Positions 5,664-12,580 of a DNA stretch of 12,580 nucleotides are shown here, in pieces; position 1 is the stretch's first letter, and each line of letters begins with the position of its first letter. This DNA is from JAAYHV01 sp035268985. Its GTDB lineage: Bacteria; Bacillota; Clostridia; Peptostreptococcales; Anaerovoracaceae. Location of the stretch: positions 1 to 12,580 of the forward strand of contig DATFJV010000116.1 in the NCBI GenBank assembly GCA_035268985.1, given 5' to 3'. Position numbers and translations under genes: made by a program. A model generated the notes under the pieces. The model saw nothing but the letters and a program-made list of their open reading frames with translations, was not told the origin of the DNA and did not search any database.

Positions 5664-6806
5664 CTAAAATAAGTTTTTATCTCTTATCTCTTCTAAGTAA
5701 TCTGCATCTATACTTGCTTCTTCCAATGTCCACATTAAATTCATAGTTCCACTGGCAGCTTCAATTATTTTAAATGCTATCGGGCAACCACTTCCTTCTC
5801 CAAGTCTCATTCCCAAACTAAACATTGGCTTCATATCAAGCTCGTTCATTGCCTTCATGTAACCTTTTTCGTATGACTTGTGAGATGCGAACATAAAGTT
5901 TGTAACTTCAGGACATATGGTTTTTGCCAATAAAGCCGCATTTGCCGATATAAATCCATCTATTACTACTGGTATTCTATAAATAGCCGCTCCTAAAAAT
6001 GCCCCCACCATAGCCCCAATATCAAAACCACCTACCGCAGCTATAATTCCTATTGGATCCTCACTGCTTAGATTCTTAGTGGATTCTTCAACTACTCTTA
6101 CTTTTTTGTTTAGGCCAGCATCATCCAATCCGCCACCTCTCCCAACAATATCTTTTGCCGGTAAATCAGTTAAGGATGCAAGCACACATGAACTGGTGGT
6201 GGTATTTCCGATACCCATTTCACCTACACCAAATAATTCTATTCCACATTCTTTAGATGATTTTACAGCTTCAATACCTATGAATATTGCATTTAAAGCA
6301 TCTTCTCTAGTCATAGCTGGCTCTTTAAATAAATTTTTTGTCCCTTTTCCTAAGCTTCTATAAACAATTCCTTTTGTTATTCTTTTTTCTCCATTTTCCT
6401 CAACTATCATATCATTGGTATATAAGTCTTCTGGAATATCCATGGCTACACCCATATCTACTACTAACAAATCAAAGTCAAAGTATTTGGCCATAGATGA
6501 CACCCCTGTTATTCTTCTGGTGAAATTTACTGTTTGAGATAATGTTACTTGCTGAGGAGCAGAGGCAATACCTTCCTCACACACTCCATTATCTGCCGAA
6601 AAGACTAATACCGCTTGCTTTTTAACATCATTTTTTATCTTCCCAGTTATACCTGCTAACCTTATGGAAATTTCTTCTAAATACCCTAAACTTCCGGGAG
6701 GTTTTGCCAAATAATCTTGTCTTTCTTTTGCCGCTTTAACCGCAGTTTCATCTAGAGATTTTACATCCTTTAATAATTCCGTCAATTCCTGCTCCATTTT
6801 ATTCAT
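5664..6806 (-). CDS. cobT: Nicotinate-nucleotide:dimethylbenzimidazole phosphoribosyltransferase CobT
   Basis: This 380-residue enzyme transfers phosphoribose from nicotinate mononucleotide to a lower-ligand base, forming alpha-ribazole 5'-phosphate for CobS. Landmarks are KPPGSLGYLEEI (35-46), FSADNGVCEEGIASAPQQVT (69-88), GVGEMGIGNTTTSS (193-206), VGRGGGLDDAGL (221-232) and GGFDIGAMVGAFLGAA (259-274). RLGEGSG (334-340) holds Glu337, matching the catalytic glutamate of CobT. It is slightly longer than the common ~350. The start overlaps the stop of the TIM-barrel gene by four bases (ATGA), so the two are translationally coupled. Which base it activates cannot be read from the sequence. Confidence 0.95.
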   Translation of the reverse strand: MNKMEQELTELLKDVKSLDETAVKAAKERQDYLAKPPGSLGYLEEISIRLAGITGKIKNDVKKQAVLVFSADNGVCEEGIASAPQQVTLSQTVNFTRRITGVSSMAKYFDFDLLVVDMGVAMDIPEDLYTNDMIVEENGEKRITKGIVYRSLGKGTKNLFKEPAMTREDALNAIFIGIEAVKSSKECGIELFGVGEMGIGNTTTSSCVLASLTDLPAKDIVGRGGGLDDAGLNKKVRVVEESTKNLSSEDPIGIIAAVGGFDIGAMVGAFLGAAIYRIPVVIDGFISANAALLAKTICPEVTNFMFASHKSYEKGYMKAMNELDMKPMFSLGMRLGEGSGCPIAFKIIEAASGTMNLMWTLEEASIDADYLEEIRDKNLF

Positions 6807-7567
6807 ATATACTCACCCTCCTCAAGCCATTTTATGCTTTCTATGCAGTTCATACTTTCAATTGTGTAAGTAACGCATTCATCACAATTTTTCGTTATGC
6901 AATCAAACACCTTATGATAATCCAAACTCCCATCACCTAAAGGTTTGTGAGAATCTTTTGTTCCATCGTTATTATGGATGTGAAAATGCTTTATTCTTTT
7001 ACCTAATATTTCAATCCAATCATAAATATCATAATCATTTTTTCTAGCGTTGGCATGACCTATATCAAGGCAAATCCCAACCCTTTTATCTCCTATGATA
7101 TCAATAATCTCTTTTAACGCCATTGGGCTAGTTTCGAAAACATTTTCTATGCATATATTAAAATCATCCGGCTTATTCTTAATGAATCTTTCCCAAAATT
7201 TTGAAGATTTTTCAATGTGCCATGAGTCATAATACATATCGGTTATTAACCCTGTATGGAACACCATTTTCTTGGACCCTGCTTTTATCGCAAATTCTGC
7301 AGCTTCATTCAGTCTTTCCATGCCCGCCTCAACTATTTTTCCATCTATCCCCATGGGGATTATTTCAGTAAATGGGCCATGAACTATTAAATTATCTTTG
7401 CAATTACAATAGTTAACATCTTCCCTTAATGTGTTTATTGTACTTTCTTCATCCAGACATTCGGTAATACAAATATGATTAGATTCCATTCCTAATCCAT
7501 ATTCTTTGATTGCTTTTAAAGAATTTTCTGCGTATGTTGCCACATATACTCTATCTCTAATATTCAT
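6803..7567 (-). CDS. Sugar phosphate isomerase/epimerase-like TIM-barrel protein in cob operon
   Basis: This 254-residue protein belongs to the xylose isomerase-like / AP endonuclease 2 TIM-barrel superfamily. Candidate metal-binding and catalytic residues are H63 (IVHGP), H104 (VFHTG), E141 (IENVFE), D168 and H171 (CLDIGHAN), H194, H196 and H198 (HFHIHNNDG), GDGSLDY (211-217) and E237 (TIES). Members act as sugar isomerases, epimerases or endonuclease IV-like enzymes; the substrate here is unknown. It is the first gene of the cobalamin operon and overlaps cobT by four bases, so a job connected with ribose or ribazole chemistry is plausible but unproven. The ATG at 7567 is preferred over an in-frame GTG at 7597 because AGAAAGG lies 8 bases upstream of the ATG. 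Confidence 0.75.
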   Translation of the reverse strand: MNIRDRVYVATYAENSLKAIKEYGLGMESNHICITECLDEESTINTLREDVNYCNCKDNLIVHGPFTEIIPMGIDGKIVEAGMERLNEAAEFAIKAGSKKMVFHTGLITDMYYDSWHIEKSSKFWERFIKNKPDDFNICIENVFETSPMALKEIIDIIGDKRVGICLDIGHANARKNDYDIYDWIEILGKRIKHFHIHNNDGTKDSHKPLGDGSLDYHKVFDCITKNCDECVTYTIESMNCIESIKWLEEGEYI

Positions 7568-7630
7568 ATTTCCAACCTTTCTAAACAATTTTAACACAAT
7601 GCAATGGGTAAATAAAGGAAATTATTTGGC

Positions 7631-7658
7631 TTGAATATTAATACATTTCTGTTATAAT
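7631..7658 (+). promoter_or_regulatory. Promoter of the eamA-family gene
   Basis: TTGAAT (7631-7636) is followed after 16 bases by a perfect TATAAT (7653-7658), preceded by TGT as an extended -10. Transcription from about 7665 would give a leader of ~130 AT-rich bases before the ATG at 7795. I see no riboswitch or strong hairpin in that leader. Confidence 0.65.
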
Positions 7659-7684
7659 TATCTATATGACAATTCATATGTAAA
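7657..7684 (-). promoter_or_regulatory. Possible promoter of the cobalamin operon
   Basis: On the minus strand TTTACA (7684-7679) and GATAAT (7662-7657) are separated by 16 bases, each differing from consensus at one position. Transcription would begin about 80 bases before the first cob gene. The -10 overlaps that of the opposite-facing eamA promoter. No cobalamin riboswitch is recognisable in the short leader. Confidence 0.4.
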
Positions 7685-7794
7685 TATTACTATACAATAT
7701 TAAAAATTTCGTAAATCCAAAAATTGAATAAATATCATCTTACATATATTTAAAAGACACAATCTAAATTTTAATTAAGAAAGGTAAAATAATT

Positions 7795-8739
7795 ATGAGC
7801 AAGAAAATGCGTGGTAATCTCTTACTATTAACCACCGCCTTGGTTTGGGGCATAGCCTTTGTGGCTCAACGTTCTAGTATGGATTTCATTGGTCCCTTCA
7901 CATTCAGTAGTCTGAGATTAATATTAGGAAGTATTGTTTTAATCCCTGTTATTAAGATCTTTTCTCCCAACCCTTTTCTAAGGGATGATGGCACTGAAAA
8001 GGATGAATCAGAATTGGCTATGGACAAGAAAAACCTTATAACGGGAGGTGTTGCTTGCGGAGTCGCTTTATTTATGGCAACTTCTTTACAGCAAATAGGT
8101 ATACAATACACTACCGCTGGTAAAGCGGGGTTTATAACTGCTTTGTATATAGTATTTGTTCCTATAATAGGCGGAATATTCTTGCACAAAAAAACACGTA
8201 AACTTTTATGGTTTAGCGTTTTCTTGGCTGCGATAGGTCTATATCTTCTAGCTATGACTGCTAATAGTTTTCATTTAGCAAAAGGGGACGCTTTAATGCT
8301 TCTTTGTGCAGTAGCTTTTGCCGTTCATATTCTTATCATAGATCATTTTTCGCCCCTAGCTGACGGGGTGAAACTATCAGCTATTCAATTTTTCGTTTCT
8401 GGAGTTCTAGCATTAATATTTATGGCAATATTTGAAGACCCTAATTTTGCAGCAATCTGGGATGCAATAGTGCCTATACTTTATGCAGGTGTTATTTCAG
8501 CTGGCGTGGGATATACATTCCAAATAATTGGTCAAAAAGATACTGATCCGACTGTAGCCTCATTAATACTCAGCTTAGAATCTGTATTTGCGGTTCTTGC
8601 TGGCATATTATTACTAAGAGAAGGTTTGTCTCTGAGAGAATTCTTGGGATGTTTGATAATGTTTTGCGCAATCGTGCTTGCGCAAATGCCTACTAAGGAA
8701 GAGCGTATGCTCACAAAAGAAAAGAAAATTAACGGTTAA
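7795..8739 (+). CDS. EamA/DMT-family membrane transporter
   Basis: This 314-residue protein has about ten hydrophobic segments in two repeated EamA halves (roughly residues 5-155 and 163-300), the layout of drug/metabolite transporters. It begins with the typical LLLLTTALVWGIAFVAQR and contains GYTFQIIGQKDTDPTVASLI and LESVFAVLAGILLLRE, a strongly conserved C-terminal EamA block. A hydrophilic insert (about residues 58-80, rich in Asp, Glu and Lys) follows the second helix. Members usually export amino acids, purines or other metabolites; the substrate cannot be told here. AGAAAGG lies about 10 bases before ATG. It stands alone ahead of a strong terminator and diverges from the cobalamin operon. 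Confidence 0.88.
   Translation: MSKKMRGNLLLLTTALVWGIAFVAQRSSMDFIGPFTFSSLRLILGSIVLIPVIKIFSPNPFLRDDGTEKDESELAMDKKNLITGGVACGVALFMATSLQQIGIQYTTAGKAGFITALYIVFVPIIGGIFLHKKTRKLLWFSVFLAAIGLYLLAMTANSFHLAKGDALMLLCAVAFAVHILIIDHFSPLADGVKLSAIQFFVSGVLALIFMAIFEDPNFAAIWDAIVPILYAGVISAGVGYTFQIIGQKDTDPTVASLILSLESVFAVLAGILLLREGLSLREFLGCLIMFCAIVLAQMPTKEERMLTKEKKING
8663..8686. repeat. Perfect inverted repeat inside the end of the eamA-family gene
   Basis: TTTGCGCAA (8663-8671) and TTGCGCAAA (8678-8686) form perfect 9-base arms around a 6-base spacer. The repeat is in coding sequence (FCAIVLAQM) and about 100 bases upstream of the PucR-family gene. It has no T tract after it. It could be an operator for an internal promoter or a chance result of codon choice. 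Confidence 0.5.
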
Positions 8740-8747
8740 CATGAGAT

Positions 8748-8772
8748 AAGATGGGCTTTGCCCATCTTTTTT
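8748..8772 (+). terminator. Intrinsic terminator after the eamA-family gene
   Basis: AAGATGGGC (8748-8756) pairs perfectly with GCCCATCTT (8760-8768) around a TTT loop, and a run of T (8767-8772) follows. The GGAGG ribosome binding site of the next gene begins at the very next base, so the regulator is expressed either by read-through or from a promoter inside eamA. Confidence 0.88.
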
Positions 8773-8782
8773 GGAGGATAAT

Positions 8783-9958
8783 GTGATATTATCAGAATTA
8801 CTTTCTTTACCATTGTTTAATAATTTCAAACAAATAAACGAAACCACGGGGCTAAACAATGAAGTTTCAGGCACCGCCATATTTGATTGGGAAAGTAGAG
8901 AGGATGTTAAGGAAACCTTCAATAAGGGAGAATTTGTTATAACAACTTTGGCGAGATTTAAAGATAATAACCATGACAAATCAGTTTTGGACTCCCTTTT
9001 CGCTGTATTTGAACAAGAGGTTTCTGCATTCGCGGTCAAAAAAACTTTTAGTTTTCAACTGCCTAAAGACCTCATTGATTACGCATCGAAAAAATCAATT
9101 CCCGTGTTTGTATTTGAAACAACTTATGTTGACGATATAATTTACGTTATAAAAAATTCGCTAATTAATAATTCTCTAAACAACATGCAATTACAGAAGT
9201 TGAACGAGATATTAAATACCACCAATGAAAGCAGAATTAAAGAACTTAGCATGGGTATCAATAAATACTTTAACAATAATTATATATTCATATCATCTTA
9301 TATCGGCAAAAACTCAAAATTAATTATGCAAAGCAAAAATGCGGTTAAGGATATTTTAAGCAAAACAGATTTAGTATATACTCTTGTATTTGGAGAGGAG
9401 AATCTTTTTGCAATAATAACTTACTCGGACAGCCAATGGGATATAATTTATTCTACTGTAGAAGATATAAAAGAATCTCTACTGACATTTACCAATCAAC
9501 ATATAGGAGTAAGCAGTTTTAACAACAATATAAATAAATCAAAGGAAGCCATTTTAGAAAGCATATTTGCATTGGCTTCATCAATTATTTCAGGCAGTAA
9601 CTTTGTAAAGTTTAATGATTTGCATGGTGAAAAGCTAATCTATCCTGTTTTATTCACAACAAAAGGGATTAATTATTACAACTATGTGGAAACTATATTC
9701 AATTCCCATGACAAAGAATATGCTTCTGATTTTAAAAAGACTCTGCTATCTTATATAAAAAACAGCGGCAATATTAACAATGTAGCTGAAGAACTATATC
9801 AGCATTCTAACACTATTCGATATAGAATAAAGAAAATCCAATTGTTACTTGGTATTAATGATTCTTACGAAGCTCATTATATGATGTATACCTATTCAAA
9901 ACTAAATAGTTATTATAAAGTATTAAACGAGTATGAATTAAATACGAAGCCACTATAA
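8783..9958 (+). CDS. PucR-family transcriptional regulator
   Basis: This 391-residue regulator (from the GTG at 8783) begins VILSELLSLPLFNNFKQI, the start of the PucR-type N-terminal sensing domain (about residues 1-125). A poorly conserved middle follows. The C-terminal HTH (about 323-375) carries SGNINNVAEELYQHSNTIRYRIKKIQ, typical of PucR/CdaR regulators. These proteins control purine, amino-acid or sugar-acid catabolism, often of neighbouring genes; the ligand here is unknown. The frame is open from a TTG at 8771, but that codon lies before the GGAGG site (8773-8777). The GTG sits 5 bases after it and gives the expected N terminus; an ATG at 8781 reads straight into TGA. Candidate targets are the eamA gene and the convergent minus-strand operon. 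Confidence 0.85.
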   Translation: MILSELLSLPLFNNFKQINETTGLNNEVSGTAIFDWESREDVKETFNKGEFVITTLARFKDNNHDKSVLDSLFAVFEQEVSAFAVKKTFSFQLPKDLIDYASKKSIPVFVFETTYVDDIIYVIKNSLINNSLNNMQLQKLNEILNTTNESRIKELSMGINKYFNNNYIFISSYIGKNSKLIMQSKNAVKDILSKTDLVYTLVFGEENLFAIITYSDSQWDIIYSTVEDIKESLLTFTNQHIGVSSFNNNINKSKEAILESIFALASSIISGSNFVKFNDLHGEKLIYPVLFTTKGINYYNYVETIFNSHDKEYASDFKKTLLSYIKNSGNINNVAEELYQHSNTIRYRIKKIQLLLGINDSYEAHYMMYTYSKLNSYYKVLNEYELNTKPL

Positions 9959-9976
9959 TAAAATGGCTTCGTATAT
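9942..9976. terminator. Hairpin terminator between the PucR-family gene and the convergent ADH gene
   Basis: ATACGAAGCCA (9942-9952) pairs perfectly with TGGCTTCGTAT (9964-9974), an 11-bp stem with an 11-base loop. On the plus strand it is followed by ATTTTTATTTTT, a good T tract. On the minus strand the following T run is short, so it serves the regulator best and may also end the ADH transcript. It overlaps the last codons of the regulator. Confidence 0.82.
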
Positions 9977-9978
9977 TT

Positions 9979-11139
9979 TTATTTTTCGTAAGCTTTTAGA
10001 AAAAGTGCGTAAAATATTTCCTCATTGATTTCCCTTGGGTTATCTGGCGTAGAAACATTCCGTTCTGCCGCCTTCGCCAATTCTCCAAAATCGCTTTTAT
10101 TAATCACTTCATAATCACTCATTTTAGGAATTTTCACATCACTACATAGCTTCTCAAATTCTGTGACACATTGATATGCTGCGTCTTCAGTTTTCATTCC
10201 TTCTATGTTTACACCAAGGGCCTTAGATATGTTGGCATATTTAATATAATCGGCTGGTACATTGTACTCTGTAACAGTAGGGAGTATCATCGCATTCGCC
10301 ACACCGTGGGGCAAATCATACCTACCTCCTAGGGCTTCTGCCATGCAGTGCACCCCTGCCGTATCTGAAAATCCAAAAGCTAACCCAGCTATAGTACTCC
10401 CTATCATCATGTTAGCGCAATTCTCTAAGTTAGGATTTAATACTGCTTCTCTTAAATTTTTGCTGATTATCTCGATTGCATAAAGAGCAAATGCATCAGT
10501 ATGGGGGGTGGCAATTTTGCAAGTATATGCTTCTACAGCATGGGTCATCGCATCAATACCACATGCGGCCATAATAGTTGATGGTAAATTAAGTATTGTA
10601 CATGGATCTATCAACGCAACTTTTGGCGCTACCCTAATATCAACTATATTTAGTTTTTCCGCTTTCATAGTATCTGTAACCACAGCAAATGGTGTAACTT
10701 CACTACCTGTACCTGCAGTAGTTGGTATTGCTATGACAGGTGTTATGTCTCTTTCTAACAAATCTTCACCGCACCATACTTTAACATCTCCGCCATGAGT
10801 CAAGAGAACCCCTATAGCTTTTGCTGTATCCATGGAGCTTCCGCCGCCTATAGCTATTATGACATCTATACTTCTATTTCTAAACATTTCATATCCTCTT
10901 TGAACCTGGTAGTCTCTAGGATTAGGAACCACCTCATCAAAAAGGTAATATTTAATACCTTCGTCTTTTAATGCATTAATAACAGGTTCCACAAGCCCAG
11001 CTGCGATTACTCCTTTATCTGCAACAATTAGAACCTTCTGGCCGTTAAGCAACTTAACTTCATGACCCACTTCGTTTATTTTACCTTCCCCAAATTCAAT
11101 TCTTGTGGGAAAAGCAACTGAATAATTATTTAAAGTCAT
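9979..11139 (-). CDS. Iron-containing alcohol dehydrogenase
   Basis: This 386-residue group III (iron-type) alcohol dehydrogenase would interconvert an alcohol and aldehyde with NAD(P)H. The N-terminal half has the nucleotide-binding motif IAIGGGSSMDTAKAIG (95-110) and IPTTAGTGSEVTPFAVVTD (138-156). The C-terminal helical half carries the predicted metal ligands Asp196 and His200 (GIDAMTHAVEAY), His264 (GVHCMAEALGG) and His278 (DLPHGVANA). The histidine that usually follows four residues after the third ligand is Glu268 here. Substrate cannot be assigned. It begins 8 bases after the class-V aminotransferase-like gene, with AGGTGG before ATG, so the two share a transcript. Confidence 0.92.
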   Translation of the reverse strand: MTLNNYSVAFPTRIEFGEGKINEVGHEVKLLNGQKVLIVADKGVIAAGLVEPVINALKDEGIKYYLFDEVVPNPRDYQVQRGYEMFRNRSIDVIIAIGGGSSMDTAKAIGVLLTHGGDVKVWCGEDLLERDITPVIAIPTTAGTGSEVTPFAVVTDTMKAEKLNIVDIRVAPKVALIDPCTILNLPSTIMAACGIDAMTHAVEAYTCKIATPHTDAFALYAIEIISKNLREAVLNPNLENCANMMIGSTIAGLAFGFSDTAGVHCMAEALGGRYDLPHGVANAMILPTVTEYNVPADYIKYANISKALGVNIEGMKTEDAAYQCVTEFEKLCSDVKIPKMSDYEVINKSDFGELAKAAERNVSTPDNPREINEEIFYALFLKAYEK

Positions 11140-11147
11140 TTTTCCAC

Positions 11148-12431
11148 CTATTTCTTTTCTAGTGTCTTATAAAAATCTTCTAGGGCTTTAATCGCACGAT
11201 CAATTTCACTTTGTAAAGTATAAGGGGCTAAACCTATCCTAAGCACACCACCTTTTTCTTCTAGTTTAAGTACATTGTTTATGGTTTCGATAGCATAAAA
11301 ATCTCCATCCCAAACGAATAAACCTCTGTCTCCAAAGAAAACTCCAATATCATGTGTATGAACGCCATCAATAGTAAAAGTTACAGTTGATGTTCTTGGT
11401 TCACCTTCCGCTACACCATAAAGCTTTAAGCCTGGAAATTCTCTGAATTTTGTTCTCAGTTGAACGGCTAACCCCTCTTCATATTCATCTATAGCCATCA
11501 TAGCTGCAACAACATTTCTTCTTCTGCCTGTTAAACCTTTAAGTTCATCTTTAAAATATTGAGCATGCCTTTCTCCAATATCTGCTAAAAATTCAACCGC
11601 CTCTGCTGCTCCCATAATAGTCTCGGCATCAGGAGTTCCTGTTTCAAATTTATGAGGAGTCTCACAATTATCAGTTGCCATGACCCTTAATGTTCTAACT
11701 TTGTCTGCGATTTCTTTCTTTATATACATAATCCCTACGTGTGGTCCAAAGAATTTATACGCCGAACATAGCAAGAAATCAGCGTCTATAGCTTTAACAT
11801 CAATAGGTTTATGAGGAGCATAATGCACTGCATCAACAACAGTTAACGCACCATATTTATGTGCTTCATCTATATATTTCTTAACATCTGTAATTGTTCC
11901 ACATGAATTAGCAGCCCAATTGATCGCTAATACTTTGGTTTTTTTAGAAAGTTTATTTTTGAAATCATCCCAATCCAAGGTAATGTTATCAGTATTTATC
12001 TTAACACTTTTAACAACTATCCCAAAGTCCTCTAAGGTTCTCCAAGGGGATCTGTTTCCTTCATGGTCAATATCTGTAATCAATACTTCATCTCCAGGGT
12101 TCATTGTTCTTACCAACCCTAAAGCTAACTTAAAATTATTTGATGTTGTATTTTCTCCAAAGGCAACTTCATCTGCACCACAATTGAAAAAATCACCATA
12201 AACCGCTTTGGCATGAAGTATCATTGCGTCACTTTCCCTTGAAGTCGCAAATGCACCATCACAATTCGCATTATGATAGTATAAATAATCATTAACTTTA
12301 TCCACCACTCTTTTAGGTACTTGAGAACCTCCCGGTCCATCTAAATATGCAGCTGGATAACCATTTGTGGTTCTCGACATAGCTGGGAACTGATCTCTTA
12401 CATAATCTACATCAAATTTAAAATTCTTCAT
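11148..12431 (-). CDS. Class V aminotransferase-fold protein (cysteine desulfurase-like, no catalytic Cys)
   Basis: This 427-residue PLP enzyme has the fold of the NifS/SufS family, in the branch often annotated as cysteine desulfurase-like (VC1184-type). It shows YLDGPGGSQVP (29-39), GENTTSNNF (92-100), His123 in TDIDHEGNRSPW, Asp200 and His203 (VVDAVHYAPH) and Lys226 (SAYKFFGPHVG), the predicted Schiff-base lysine. KFETGTP (261-267) also fits. The loop that holds the desulfurase cysteine in SufS (RTGHHCA) corresponds to FVWDGDFYA (372-380) with no Cys, so cysteine desulfurase activity is doubtful; another amino-acid lyase, epimerase or transferase reaction is more likely. AGGAGG lies 7 bases before ATG. 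It leads an operon with the alcohol dehydrogenase. Confidence 0.85.
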   Translation of the reverse strand: MKNFKFDVDYVRDQFPAMSRTTNGYPAAYLDGPGGSQVPKRVVDKVNDYLYYHNANCDGAFATSRESDAMILHAKAVYGDFFNCGADEVAFGENTTSNNFKLALGLVRTMNPGDEVLITDIDHEGNRSPWRTLEDFGIVVKSVKINTDNITLDWDDFKNKLSKKTKVLAINWAANSCGTITDVKKYIDEAHKYGALTVVDAVHYAPHKPIDVKAIDADFLLCSAYKFFGPHVGIMYIKKEIADKVRTLRVMATDNCETPHKFETGTPDAETIMGAAEAVEFLADIGERHAQYFKDELKGLTGRRRNVVAAMMAIDEYEEGLAVQLRTKFREFPGLKLYGVAEGEPRTSTVTFTIDGVHTHDIGVFFGDRGLFVWDGDFYAIETINNVLKLEEKGGVLRIGLAPYTLQSEIDRAIKALEDFYKTLEKK

Positions 12432-12464
12432 AACTAACCTCCTATATTAACTATTCTTAATTTT

Positions 12465-12493
12465 ATGATACTCTCCTTACAAACTCATTGCAA
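12465..12493 (-). promoter_or_regulatory. Promoter of the class-V aminotransferase / ADH operon
   Basis: On the minus strand TTGCAA (12493-12488) is followed after 17 bases by TATCAT (12470-12465). The -10 matches consensus at 5 of 6 positions and the -35 at 4 of 6. The leader before ATG at 12431 would be about 25-30 bases. Confidence 0.5.
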
Positions 12494-12531
12494 TTGGATG
12501 TGTTTACAAATATTTACCAATATCTTTGTAA
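12477..12531. repeat. Three copies of a TTACAAA motif in the divergent intergenic region
   Basis: TTACAAA occurs at 12477-12483 and 12504-12510, and inverted as TTTGTAA at 12525-12531. The first lies between the -10 and -35 of the minus-strand promoter and the others lie just upstream of it. The last touches the palindrome GTAATTATTAC (12528-12538). The layout suggests binding sites for a regulator, possibly the nearby PucR-family protein, but AT-rich chance matches are possible. Confidence 0.35.
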
Positions 12532-12550
12532 TTATTACATACTTGCGCTA

Positions 12551-12580
12551 TTGTATGTGATAACCTGTTTCTGCTATAAT
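12551..12580 (+). promoter_or_regulatory. Promoter reading out of the right edge
   Basis: TTGTAT (12551-12556) and a perfect TATAAT (12575-12580) are 18 bases apart, and TGC precedes the -10 as in an extended -10. It faces away from the aminotransferase operon, so a divergent gene probably lies beyond the window. Confidence 0.5.

Noticed and set aside
7665..7794. Leader peptide or riboswitch before the eamA-family gene
   Set aside because: The interval is AT-rich and holds only a five-codon ATG...TAA frame and no stable hairpin or known riboswitch consensus.
8614..9039. Minus-strand open frame of 141 codons across the eamA/regulator junction
   Set aside because: It is antisense to two well-supported genes and crosses their terminator; no ribosome binding site or family similarity was seen.
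1..12580. CRISPR array, tRNA or rRNA genes, insertion sequences
   Set aside because: No regularly spaced repeats, tRNA-like cloverleaf, rRNA segments or transposase-like proteins were recognised on either strand.

Overview
This 12.6-kb window looks like chromosomal DNA of a low-G+C, probably anaerobic, Firmicute (Clostridia or Tissierellia-like). The evidence is AT-rich sequence, strong AGGAGG-type ribosome binding sites, sigma-A-like TTGACA/TATAAT promoters, frequent GTG starts, and an anaerobe-type gene set (anaerobic-style lower-ligand and nucleotide-loop cobalamin genes, an iron-dependent alcohol dehydrogenase, a hydrogenase/NuoE-like remnant). No species can be named from the sequence alone.

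Left edge (1-580): the 3' end of a bioY-type biotin transporter gene runs rightward. It meets, tail to tail, a truncated HndA/NuoE-like fragment on the minus strand that lost its [2Fe-2S] cysteine half. A large imperfect palindrome lies upstream of the fragment.

Methionine region (579-3332, minus strand): metN-metI-metQ encode a complete methionine ABC importer. In front of metN is the most interesting element of the window. A near-consensus promoter is followed by a strong ribosome binding site and a 24-codon ORF in which 10 codons are Met (3185-3259). Next come a 9-bp hairpin and an intrinsic terminator that ends 22 bases before the metN start codon. This is the architecture of ribosome-mediated attenuation, with methionine codons as the sensor, at a locus where Firmicutes normally use an S-box or T-box. 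Neither of those is recognisable here.

Cobalamin region (3364-7567, minus strand): six tightly packed genes, in transcription order a TIM-barrel sugar-isomerase-like protein, cobT, cobU, cobS, a short CobU-like protein and a CobC-like phosphatase. Together they attach the nucleotide loop and lower ligand to cobinamide. No gene for corrin ring synthesis and no cobalamin riboswitch is visible. The operon runs directly toward the met leader without an obvious terminator.

Right part: a divergent eamA-family exporter (7795-8739, plus) ends at a strong terminator. The ribosome binding site of the next gene, a PucR-family regulator (8783-9958, plus), directly abuts that terminator's T tract. A long hairpin separates this regulator from a convergent two-gene operon on the minus strand: a class-V aminotransferase-fold protein lacking the desulfurase cysteine, followed by an iron-type alcohol dehydrogenase. 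At the right edge a plus-strand promoter reads out of the window.
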